Shown here: piece after piece, positions 34,713 to 41,541 of the stretch
Numbering within the stretch: position 1 is the first letter of the stretch
How the letters are laid out: each line of letters starts with the position of its first letter
Assembly (NCBI RefSeq): GCF_020873895.1
Contig: NZ_JAHWGT010000023.1
Coordinates: 49,829 to 113,828 of the forward strand
Length of the DNA stretch: 64,000 nucleotides
Direction of reading: 5' to 3'
From: Streptomyces sp. DH12
GTDB lineage: Bacteria; Actinomycetota; Actinomycetes; Streptomycetales; Streptomycetaceae
Notes under the pieces: model-generated
The model's input: the letters and a program-made list of their open reading frames with translations, nothing else
What the model was told of the DNA's origin: nothing
Databases searched by the model: none
Program-made: the position numbers and the translations under genes

Positions 34713-35708
34713 TCAGGGGCGGGGGGTGCCGGCGAGGCCGCCGACGACGTCCTCGGCGAGCCGCTGCGCGAGGGCGACCTTGTAGGTGTTGTCGCGGAGC
34801 GGTTCGGCGACGGCGAGTTCGGCGGCGACGGCGCCGGAGACGTGCGCGGCCGTGGGGGCCGCGCCGAGCAGGGCCTCCTCGGCGCGGCGGGCCCGCCACG
34901 GCCGGTGCGCGAGCCCGCCGAACGCCAGCCCCACGTGCCGCACGGCGCCCCGGTCGTCCAGGTCGAGGACGGCGGCGACGGAGACGAGCGCGAAGGCGTA
35001 CGAGGCGCGGTCGCGGACCTTGCGGTAGGTGGAGGGGAGCCCCGCCGTCGCGGCGGGCAGCGTCACGCCGGTGACCAGCTCGCCGGGGCGGATGACCGTG
35101 TCCAGTTCGGGGTGGTCGCCGGGCAGGCGGTGGAAGGCGGCGACGGGCACGGTGCGGGCCCCGTCCGGGCCGTGCAGCTCGACGTCGGCGTCGACGGCGG
35201 CGAGCGCGACGGCCAGGTCGGAGGGGTGGGTGGCGATGCACAGGTCCGAGTGGCCCAGCACGGCGTGGTCGCGGTGGACGCCGTCCCGGGCGCCGCAGCC
35301 GCTGCCGGGTACGCGTTTGTTGCAGGGCTTGGTGAGGTCCTGGAAGTACGGGCAGCGGGTGCGCTGGAGGAGGTTGCCGCCGGTGGTGGCGGCGTTGCGC
35401 AGCTGCCCCGAGGCGCCGGAGAGCAGGGCGCGCGAGACGGCCGGGTAGCGGTCGCGGACCAGGGGGTGCGCGGCGAGGTCGCTGTTGCGGACGGTCGCGC
35501 CGACGCGCAGACCGCCGTCGGGCAGCTCCGCCACCTCGTCCAGCGGCAGGCCGGTGATGTCGACCAGGGCGTCGGGCGTCTCGACGCCGAGCTTCATCAG
35601 GTCGACGAGGTTGGTGCCGCCGCCGAGGTAGCGGGCGCCGGGGTGCGCCGCGTGGGCGGCGGCGGCCTCCCCGACGGTGCGGGCGCGGACGTACGCGAAG
35701 GGCTTCAC
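34713..35708 (-). CDS. Aldehyde oxidoreductase, FAD subunit with [4Fe-4S] motif (PaoB/YagS-like)
   Basis: This 331-residue FAD-binding subunit has the FAD loop ARYLGGGTNLVDLMK and TTGGNLLQ. Immediately after comes RCPYFQDLTKPCNKRVPGSG, the Cys-rich insertion that carries an extra [4Fe-4S] cluster in PaoB and is absent from ordinary xanthine dehydrogenase FAD subunits. This supports the Pao-type assignment. GTG 35708 overlaps the stop of the Fe-S gene. Confidence 0.88.
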   Translation of the reverse strand: MKPFAYVRARTVGEAAAAHAAHPGARYLGGGTNLVDLMKLGVETPDALVDITGLPLDEVAELPDGGLRVGATVRNSDLAAHPLVRDRYPAVSRALLSGASGQLRNAATTGGNLLQRTRCPYFQDLTKPCNKRVPGSGCGARDGVHRDHAVLGHSDLCIATHPSDLAVALAAVDADVELHGPDGARTVPVAAFHRLPGDHPELDTVIRPGELVTGVTLPAATAGLPSTYRKVRDRASYAFALVSVAAVLDLDDRGAVRHVGLAFGGLAHRPWRARRAEEALLGAAPTAAHVSGAVAAELAVAEPLRDNTYKVALAQRLAEDVVGGLAGTPRP

Positions 35709-36250
35709 CGGGACACGTCCTCCACGGCCTGGACGATGTGGGGGTAGGCCCCGCAGCGGCAGAGGTTGCCGCTCAGCCGCTCGCGGATCTCCTCGCGGCT
35801 GAGGGCGGCGTCCTGGGTGGGGGGCGCGTCGTCCCCGGTCACGGCCGAGGGGTGCCCGGCGGCGGCCTCGGCGAGCATGCCGACGGCCGAGCAGAGCTGG
35901 CCGGGGGTGCAGTAGCCGCACTGGAACGCGTCCCGGTCGAGGAAGGCCCGCTGGAGGGGGTGGAGCGTGCCGTCCGCGTCGGCGAGCCCCTCGACGGTGG
36001 TGACGTCGCACCCGTCCTGGGCGACCGCGAGCATCAGGCAGGCGTTGGCGCGCCGCCCGTCGACGAGGACGGTGCAGGACCCGCACTGCCCGTGGTCGCA
36101 CCCCTTCTTCGCCCCGGTGAGGTCGAGCGCTTCCCGCAGCACGTCGAGCAGGGTGGCCCGGTGGTCGACGGTGAGGGTGCGGGGCGTCCCGTTCACCCGG
36201 AGGACGATCTCGGAGTGGTACGGGTCGGGCGGGGGCGACGTCGGCTGCAC
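35705..36250 (-). CDS. Aldehyde oxidoreductase, [2Fe-2S] subunit (PaoA/YagT-like)
   Basis: This 181-residue protein has a plant-type [2Fe-2S] domain (GCDHGQCGSCTVLVDG) and a second C-terminal cluster domain (FQCGYCTPGQ, then GNLCRCGAYPHI). It relays electrons from the molybdenum subunit to FAD. The start GTG 36250 follows GGAAGG; the in-frame ATG at 36391 would add 47 Pro/Arg/Ala-rich residues. E. coli PaoA is exported by Tat, but with this start no signal peptide is present, so the complex is probably cytoplasmic. Confidence 0.87.
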   Translation of the reverse strand: MQPTSPPPDPYHSEIVLRVNGTPRTLTVDHRATLLDVLREALDLTGAKKGCDHGQCGSCTVLVDGRRANACLMLAVAQDGCDVTTVEGLADADGTLHPLQRAFLDRDAFQCGYCTPGQLCSAVGMLAEAAAGHPSAVTGDDAPPTQDAALSREEIRERLSGNLCRCGAYPHIVQAVEDVSR

Positions 36251-36586
36251 GGTGCGGGGCCTTCCGGGGGCGGGGGCTGCGGTGGTCGGCGGGGACGGTC
36301 GGCGGGCGGATGCGCGGTGTGGTGCGGCGGGGGCGCGCCGTGTGGTGCGCGGCCACGTGTCCAGCCTGAGCCAGGTCACCCGTCCCGGCACGCCGAGCGC
36401 CCGGCGGACGGGCGACCGGGCGACGGCACGGGGGCGGCGGGGTCCGCCACGCGCGCGTGGCGACCGGCTCCCGGGGGGGGGGGGGAGCGGGCCGCCTCAC
36501 GCGCGGGCGCCCATCCCGGGCGCCCCATCCCGGGGGCCCCGTCCCGGGGATCGCTCCCGGGGTGGCGCCCGGCGCCGATCGTGGGG
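36251..36586. other. 336-base gap upstream of the aldehyde oxidoreductase operon, with a G13 run
   Basis: The region must hold the promoter of the leftward PaoABC-like operon and the end of the CsbD gene. It contains 13 consecutive G at 36473-36485, and repeats of GCGCCCCATCCCGGG type at 36510-36550. No convincing hexamers or hairpin were found. The longer open frame from 36391 is not supported. Confidence 0.5.
36473..36485. repeat. Homopolymer of 13 G
   Basis: An uninterrupted run of 13 G residues lies about 220 bases upstream of the GTG of the Fe-S subunit gene. Such tracts are prone to slippage and to sequencing error. It is outside the coding region chosen here. Confidence 0.8.
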
Positions 36587-36760
36587 TCAGCGCGTGAACG
36601 CCTTCTTCGCCTTCTTCCCCGCCTCGCGCAGCTCGCCCCTCGCCCGCTCCGAGCTGCCTTCGGCGGCCATCTCCTCGTCGCCGACGGCGCGGCCCACGTT
36701 CTCCTTCACGGCGCCCTTGAGCTGCTGTGCCTTCGGGGACGCCTTGCGCTTCGCGGACAT
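36587..36760 (-). CDS. CsbD-family stress protein
   Basis: The 57-residue, highly charged protein has the CsbD pattern KAQQLKGAVKENVGRAVGDEEMAAEGSS in two pieces and a Lys-rich tail. In Bacillus the family belongs to the general stress regulon; its molecular role is not known. ATG 36760 follows AGGGAGGA. A longer frame from 36832 would add residues not in the family. Confidence 0.82.
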   Translation of the reverse strand: MSAKRKASPKAQQLKGAVKENVGRAVGDEEMAAEGSSERARGELREAGKKAKKAFTR

Positions 36761-36842
36761 GGCTCGTCCTCCCTGGTCCCTGTCGTCGGTCGGTCCCGGC
36801 ACAGCGCGCCTGCCCCGGGGCCGATCAGGCAAACCGGGACGC

Positions 36843-37013
36843 TCAGGACTGGTCCCGCTCCCGCGGCAGGTCGAGCGCGTCCCAGTCGAGCATGCGCTCG
36901 GCCTGCTCGTGGGCGGTCTCGGCGAGCCTTCTCACCTCGTCCAGTACGTCGCCGTGCTCCTCTACGAGCCGGTCGTAGATCGGGGAACCGGGGGTGTGGG
37001 GGCGGGTCGTCAC
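36843..37013 (-). CDS. Small acidic hypothetical protein (56 aa)
   Basis: It starts with GTG 37013 (GAGGAG upstream) and reads VTTRPHTPGSPIYDRL, then a helix rich in Glu/Asp (VEEHGDVLDEVRRLAETA) and the end LDWDALDLPRERDQS. I do not recognise a function. Its position next to CsbD, in the same direction, suggests a stress-linked small gene. Confidence 0.55.
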   Translation of the reverse strand: MTTRPHTPGSPIYDRLVEEHGDVLDEVRRLAETAHEQAERMLDWDALDLPRERDQS

Positions 37014-37232
37014 GGGTGTGCTCCTCGGTGCGCGCGGGACGGCTGGGGCCGGGGGTCCGGCGCTCGCCCGTCTGCCCGGTACGGCGCGGATCATGCACAC
37101 CACGTCGCACACGCGTACGCCGCCCCCACGCCCGCCACCGGCGGACACCCCCGACCGCCCGCCCCCGGCGCACCCGTCGCCCTCGCCCCCACCCCGGGCC
37201 CCGGACCCCGCTCCCACCCCGGGCGCCCGGGG

Positions 37233-38357
37233 TCAGCGCACCCCCTCCTGCGTGCGCCGGACGCACTCGGCGACGACGGACGGCAGGTCGCCGTACCGCC
37301 GCAGCAGCCGCCGCTGGACCTGCGCGCCGTTGCCGCCGCTCAGCAGCCCGTCGAGGGCCTTGCGCGCCGGGGCGAGGTCGCCGTTCTCGTCCAGTGCCGC
37401 CTCGACGTGGAGGAAGAGGGCCTGCACGACGCGCTCGGCCGGCGCCGGCCGCATGGTGTCCGGGTGGACGAGTTCGCCGTCGAGACCGGAGCGGGCGGCG
37501 CGCCAGGCGGCGGCCCGCAGCAGTCCGATGCCGTGCTCCGCCGGTGGCGTGCCCTCCCGCCACTGCCGTGCCGCGGTGTCGACGAGCGCCCGGGCGAGCG
37601 TGGCGACCAGGACCGTCGTGGAGGCGTCCAGGCAGACGTCGGCGGCCCGGATCTCGACGGTCGGGTAGTGGCGCGAGAGCCGGGCGTCGTAGTAGATCAT
37701 CCCCTCGTCCTGGAGGACACCCGTGGCGACCAGTTCGCGCACCCGCCGGTGGTACCGGTCGGCGGACCCGAACGTCTCGACGGGCCCGGTCGAGGGCCAA
37801 CGGCCCCACACCCGGCTTCGGTAGCTGTGGTAGCCGCTGTCACCGCCCTGCCAGAAGGGCGAGTTGGCGCTCAGCGCGAGCAGCACCGAGAGCCAGGGCC
37901 TGATCCGGTCGAGGACGGCCACGCCCTCCTCGTCCGAGGCGACCGAGACGTGGACGTGGCAGCCGCTGGTGAGTTGTTCGAGGGCGGTGACCGCGTAGTT
38001 CTCCCTGATCCAGTCGTACCGCCGGCCCTCGCTGACCGAGGGGTCCACGGGCAGCGGCGACGTCGCCAGGGCCGCGACGGCGACGCCCGCCTCGCCGGCG
38101 AGGTCCGCGGCGTCCGCCCGGCACCGCTCCACCTCGGCGGCCAGGTCGCCCATGGAGGTCCGGGGCAGCGTCCCGAACTCCAGCTGCTGGCCCTGCAACT
38201 CCTTGGTGAAGGAGTGCTCCCGCCCCTCGTACCGCCGGGCGGCCAGGGCCAGTACCTCCTCGGCGACAGCGCGCGGCTGCCCCGATCGCGGGTCCACCAG
38301 GAGGAGTTCCTCCTCCACTCCGACACTGCGCAAAAGAACCCGCCTTTCCGGTCGCAT
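37233..38357 (-). CDS. YbdK-type carboxylate-amine ligase (GCS2 family)
   Basis: This 374-residue protein of the glutamate-cysteine ligase 2 family has SVGVEEELLLVDPRSG at the N-terminus, FTKELQGQQLEFGT, GCHVHVSV and EIRAADVCLDA, the ATP-grasp-like catalytic positions of the family. It forms a gamma-glutamyl or similar amide bond in known members. Streptomyces makes mycothiol rather than glutathione, so its product is uncertain. The ATG at 38357 has a weak ribosome site; a TTG nearer the conserved block is possible. Confidence 0.82.
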   Translation of the reverse strand: MRPERRVLLRSVGVEEELLLVDPRSGQPRAVAEEVLALAARRYEGREHSFTKELQGQQLEFGTLPRTSMGDLAAEVERCRADAADLAGEAGVAVAALATSPLPVDPSVSEGRRYDWIRENYAVTALEQLTSGCHVHVSVASDEEGVAVLDRIRPWLSVLLALSANSPFWQGGDSGYHSYRSRVWGRWPSTGPVETFGSADRYHRRVRELVATGVLQDEGMIYYDARLSRHYPTVEIRAADVCLDASTTVLVATLARALVDTAARQWREGTPPAEHGIGLLRAAAWRAARSGLDGELVHPDTMRPAPAERVVQALFLHVEAALDENGDLAPARKALDGLLSGGNGAQVQRRLLRRYGDLPSVVAECVRRTQEGVR

Positions 38358-38697
38358 CCTGTGGGGGACAACTGACGGAACTGCCGGACTTGCCGAACGT
38401 GCGGACGTGCTGGACGCACCATCATCCCCGGCCCGGCTCCGCCGCGCACCGCCCCGGGAGCCCGTCGCCGGGATCTGGCGAGTTCCCGCCGCCCCCGGCC
38501 GGAACAGCCGCGACGCTCACCCCCCTGACGCCCCCGACGTGCGAAGCAGCCCCTCCTCCCCCACTCCGCACCCGGGCCGGGGCACCCCGGGGGCGCCCGA
38601 CCGGCAGCACCTGCCCGGACTCCGGGGGCTCGGCCCGCGCCGACGCCCCGGCACCGGCGTGCCGGAGCCCGCGGGGCAGGCTCCGGCCGGGGCGGTC
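38358..38697. other. 340-base gap with a terminator but no supported gene
   Basis: The right end carries a hairpin (38661-38687) below the stop of the tiny gene at 38698. The left end must hold the promoter of the YbdK-type gene. Short open frames in the middle are Pro/Arg-rich and lack ribosome sites. I see nothing else. Confidence 0.5.
38661..38687 (-). terminator. Hairpin after the tiny-gene operon
   Basis: GCCGGAGCC (38661-38669) and its perfect complement (38679-38687) flank a nine-base loop. It is 11 bases past the stop of the leftward gene at 38698. Confidence 0.65.
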
Positions 38698-38871
38698 TCA
38701 GCGCTGGTACCGGGCCCGCGCGGGCGCCCACCAGCTGTCCGGCGAGTAGCAGCCCGGGTGGAAGTGCTGCGCCGGCTGGGCGCCGGACGCGGCGTCCGGG
38801 ACGAACGTGTCGGCCGGCCCATCGATGACCCGGTGGCAGTGCGCGCAGATCCGCGGCTCCGGCCCGGTCAC
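38698..38871 (-). CDS. Tiny Cys/His-rich protein 3 (57 aa)
   Basis: It starts GTG 38871, overlapping the stop of the preceding tiny gene by four bases. It reads VTGPEPRICAHCHRVIDGPA and ends ARARYQR, with a CAHCHR knuckle and a HFHPGC second pair, so a small zinc-binding finger of the CxxC...HxxxC kind is plausible. I do not recognise a function. The strict coupling to two other Cys-rich tiny genes supports it as real. Confidence 0.7.
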   Translation of the reverse strand: MTGPEPRICAHCHRVIDGPADTFVPDAASGAQPAQHFHPGCYSPDSWWAPARARYQR

Positions 38872-39062
38872 CGGCTCTCGCCCCGCGCTCGACGGGTCTT
38901 GCCCCGGTGGCAACGGCAGGTGCAGGTGAGGGTGAGCACCGGCCCATACCGCTTCCCTCCGGGGCGCTGCACGTAGACGTCCTGCGGGTGGCAGAACTCG
39001 TGCCCGTCCGCGTGGCAGTACGCCGACCGGCCGGTGTCCTGCTCCGTCGCGGGCGGGGTCAC
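38868..39062 (-). CDS. Tiny Cys/His-rich protein 2 (64 aa)
   Basis: It starts GTG 39062, overlapping the previous stop by four bases. It contains AYCHADGHEFCHPQDVYVQR and LTCTCRCHRGKTRR; the two Cys/His clusters could bind a metal, and the basic tail could contact nucleic acid. No function is recognised. Confidence 0.7.
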   Translation of the reverse strand: MTPPATEQDTGRSAYCHADGHEFCHPQDVYVQRPGGKRYGPVLTLTCTCRCHRGKTRRARGESR

Positions 39063-39220
39063 CGGGCGGCCTCGGCCGGCGCGGCGCCGCGGCAGCGCGG
39101 GCAGGTGCACGGCGGGTACGCCATCGACACCGGGGCGTCCGCCGCAGGCTCGACGTCCTGCCGCTCCCGCACCGTGGCCGTGGTGCCGTCCTTGCGCACC
39201 TCGTACACCTTGATCGTCAT
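39059..39220 (-). CDS. Tiny Cys-rich protein 1 (53 aa)
   Basis: It begins MTIKVYEVRKDGTTATVRER and ends with YPPCTCPRCRGAAPAEAAR. The beginning is a short beta-rich unit and the end a CxCxxC knuckle. Similar small proteins are common in Streptomyces genomes near HTH regulators, to my knowledge without an assigned function. The ATG at 39220 follows GGGGAGAC. It is the first of three overlapping genes, divergent from the regulator at 39381. Confidence 0.72.
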   Translation of the reverse strand: MTIKVYEVRKDGTTATVRERQDVEPAADAPVSMAYPPCTCPRCRGAAPAEAAR

Positions 39221-39333
39221 CACGGCTGTCTCCCCGCAGGCATCGATGGAGGGGTACTTCCGCAGAACCGGTGCATCCCCGACCGTTCACGCCGATGATG
39301 GACGGACCCCCTGACCAGCAGATAGGTCATCCC

Positions 39334-39364
39334 GTGGCCACTGCGCGGCCACGTGGCGGCCACG
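39334..39364. promoter_or_regulatory. Palindrome cluster between the tiny-gene operon and the HTH regulator
   Basis: GTGGCCAC (39334-39341), the perfect 10-bp palindrome GCCACGTGGC (39348-39357) and another GGCCAC follow each other within 31 bases. GATAGGTCAT just left could be a -10 for the rightward gene. The position between divergent genes suggests an autoregulatory operator. Confidence 0.5.
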
Positions 39365-39380
39365 GCCGAAGGCACCCCCG

Positions 39381-40637
39381 ATGGCGACACCCTCAGCACG
39401 AAACGACGCACTCCGCGCTGCCCGGCTCCGCCCCGGCTGGCGCACGATGGAGCAGGCCGCCGACGCACTCAGCGAGCACGGACGCCAGCTCCTCGGCGAC
39501 CGGCAGTTCGCCGTCTCGGCGCGCACCTGGCGCCGCTGGGAGGGGGCCCGGCCGGGGTGGCCCTCCGAGCAGACCGCCATCGTCCTCCACGACGCGCTCG
39601 GCGCATGGCCGGAGGACCTCGGCTTCACCTCGCCCCCCGGGTGGATCCGCCCCGAGCGCCACGACAACCCCGCCCCGGCCGACAGCGGGCTCGCCACCAT
39701 CGCCGCTGCTGCTCTCACGCCGGGGCCCACCGCGCGCCAGCATGTCGACCCGGCGCTCATCGACTACTTCCAGCAGCAGATGGAAGGGCACTACCGAGCC
39801 GACATGTTCCTCGGCCCGCACGACCTGATCGGCACGGTGTCCGCGCAATACCAGCTGATCGACAAGCTCACCCGGTCCGCGGCCGGCGAGACCCGCCGGG
39901 GCCTGCTCCGGGTCGGGGCCGCCTACGCGGCGCTCGTCGGCTGGCTCTACCAGGACTCAGGGGACATGACCGGGGCCGGCTTCTGGCGAGGCATCACGCA
40001 GGAGATGGCGATGCGGTCACGGGACCCGCACCTCATCGCGTACAGCCTCGTCAACCAGGCGTTCGTCCGGACCGACCTCGGAGACGGGCCGGCGGTCATC
40101 GACCTGTGCGAGGCTGCACTCGACGACGCGACGCGCCTGGTCCCGAAGATTCGGATCATGGCGATGCAGCAGCAGGCCCACGGCGCGAGCCTCACCGGGG
40201 ACCGGGCGGCCGTCGACCGGCTGATCGACGGTGCCGACGGGCTGCTGCTCCGCGTGGACGATGACCTGCCGTGGGGCAACGCGTGCAGGCGGACGCCCGG
40301 CTACCTGGAGATTCAGCGGGCGACCTGCTACGGCCGTCTCGGGCTCGGTACCGAGGCGGTCGGGCTGTGGACCCAGGTGCTGGACGCGGTCCCGGCGACG
40401 GCGCGGCGAGACCGCGGGGTGTACATGGCTCGGTACGCGACCGCTGCGGCCAACGCGCGCGAGCCGGAGCAGGCGGTGGAGATCGCCCGGGAAGCTGCGA
40501 CGATCGCGGCAGAGACGAGGTCCGCGCGGATGGGGCGCGAGCTGGTGGCCCTAGAGCGGGCGATGCGGCCGTGGCACGATGCCCCGGTAGGCCGGGACCT
40601 TCGGGAGGCCCTGGCTCCTGTGCGGGAGGGGTGTTGA
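39381..40637 (+). CDS. HTH regulator with C-terminal TPR-like domain
   Basis: This 418-residue protein has an N-terminal XRE-like helix-turn-helix region (ALRAARLRPGWRTMEQAADAL, then VSARTWRRWEG), followed by a long helical region from about residue 125. Alternating Ala/Leu-rich pairs there (GLLRVGAAYAALVGWLYQDSG, LVNQAFVRTDLGDG, EAVGLWTQVLDAVP) are typical of TPR-type peptide- or partner-sensing modules. It is divergent from three tiny Cys-rich genes and directly precedes a pterin carbinolamine dehydratase. ATG 39381 has GAAGG upstream. Confidence 0.8.
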   Translation: MATPSARNDALRAARLRPGWRTMEQAADALSEHGRQLLGDRQFAVSARTWRRWEGARPGWPSEQTAIVLHDALGAWPEDLGFTSPPGWIRPERHDNPAPADSGLATIAAAALTPGPTARQHVDPALIDYFQQQMEGHYRADMFLGPHDLIGTVSAQYQLIDKLTRSAAGETRRGLLRVGAAYAALVGWLYQDSGDMTGAGFWRGITQEMAMRSRDPHLIAYSLVNQAFVRTDLGDGPAVIDLCEAALDDATRLVPKIRIMAMQQQAHGASLTGDRAAVDRLIDGADGLLLRVDDDLPWGNACRRTPGYLEIQRATCYGRLGLGTEAVGLWTQVLDAVPATARRDRGVYMARYATAAANAREPEQAVEIAREAATIAAETRSARMGRELVALERAMRPWHDAPVGRDLREALAPVREGC

Positions 40638-40638
40638 C

Positions 40639-40959
40639 GTGTCGGACGAGAAGGCGCCGCTGACGGACGCGGAGATCCAGGCGGCCCTGGCCCGGGTACC
40701 AGGGTGGCGGCGGGCGGGGCATGAGATCACCCGGTCGTACGCGATCCGGTATCACGGTGGTGTGGCGATGATCGTGCACGTCGCGGACGTGGAGAGGCTG
40801 ATCGGTCATCACGCGGACATCGACCTGCGGTGGGGGCGGGTCCGGTTCGGCATCACCACTCATGACGCCGGGCACCGGCTGACGGCGGCCGACTTCGACC
40901 TGGCGGAGCGCATCGACGCGATCGCCCGGGCGCACGGCGCGGAGCCGCTGGACGCCTGA
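40639..40959 (+). CDS. Pterin-4a-carbinolamine dehydratase
   Basis: The 106-residue protein has the full family signature: LTDAEIQAALARVPGW, the catalytic GHHADIDLRWGRVRF and the ending TTHDAGHRLTAADFDLAERI. It dehydrates 4a-hydroxytetrahydropterin in pterin-dependent hydroxylation, and in animals also serves as a transcription cofactor. No aromatic-acid hydroxylase gene is in the window. GTG 40639 directly follows the regulator stop, so the two are co-transcribed. Confidence 0.9.
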   Translation: MSDEKAPLTDAEIQAALARVPGWRRAGHEITRSYAIRYHGGVAMIVHVADVERLIGHHADIDLRWGRVRFGITTHDAGHRLTAADFDLAERIDAIARAHGAEPLDA

Positions 40960-41026
40960 CCCGCGGGCGGGAGCAGCGCCAGGCGCCGCAGTTGAGCCCT
41001 CGCGGCGACCGGGCGGAGCGGCGCGT

Positions 41027-41443
41027 CTACGCCCCGGGGGCCCCGCCCGCGGGGCGGCCGGTCCGCGTCACGGCGGCGACCACGGCGGTGACGGCGGTGG
41101 TCGCGGCGAGGGTTCCCACCAAGACCAGCCCCACTCCGATCACGAAGAGGCCGCTGCCGTCGTCCGACCAGTCGTGGAAGGCGGCGGCGGTCAGACCCGC
41201 CGTGGGGCCGAGCACCGCCGCGACGACGTGGCGCCGGTACGCCGCCCAGGCCACCGGCGCCAGCAGGGTCGCCACCAGCCCGATCACCTGCCACGCCTCG
41301 TACGGGCCGGTCGTCGAGCCGTCGGGCTGCACGTCGCGGTGCTGGTCCCAGCCCAGCCACGCGGCCCACACCGCGGAGGTCAGCAGCGCCAGTAGGAGGC
41401 CGGTTCCCAGCTGGGGGACGGCGGATGGGGAAGGTCGTCGCAT
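41027..41443 (-). CDS. Membrane protein, unknown function
   Basis: The 138-residue protein has four predicted membrane segments (GTGLLLALLTSAVWAAWLGW, AWQVIGLVATLLAPVAWAAY, VVAAVLGPTAGLTAAAF, LFVIGVGLVLVGTLAATTAV). I recognise no family. ATG 41443 is chosen because GAGG lies eight bases upstream; an upstream GTG at 41464 is weaker. The palindrome at 41479-41494 lies in its promoter region. Confidence 0.7.
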   Translation of the reverse strand: MRRPSPSAVPQLGTGLLLALLTSAVWAAWLGWDQHRDVQPDGSTTGPYEAWQVIGLVATLLAPVAWAAYRRHVVAAVLGPTAGLTAAAFHDWSDDGSGLFVIGVGLVLVGTLAATTAVTAVVAAVTRTGRPAGGAPGA

Positions 41444-41478
41444 GGCATCAGCCTCGCGGACCACCCCGGCCGCCGGCC

Positions 41479-41494
41479 TGAGTGCGCGTACTCA
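41479..41494. promoter_or_regulatory. Operator-like palindrome TGAGT-N6-ACTCA
   Basis: TGAGT at 41479-41483 and ACTCA at 41490-41494 flank six bases, and GAGTAC recurs at 41505-41510. The site is 36-51 bases upstream of the start at 41443, where a response-regulator or repressor site is expected. It resembles binding sites of NarL/LuxR-type regulators, but no such gene is adjacent. Confidence 0.45.
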
Positions 41495-41541
41495 AGGTCC
41501 GCCCGAGTACGTCCCACCCGCGCGGCCCGCCGCCGGGGCGC

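Noticed and set aside
32404-34785. Rightward open frame of 793 codons
   Set aside because: Antisense shadow of the PaoC-like subunit.
36251-36391. N-terminal extension of the PaoA-like Fe-S subunit
   Set aside because: The extension is Pro/Arg/Ala-rich without an export signal, and GTG 36250 has a better ribosome site.
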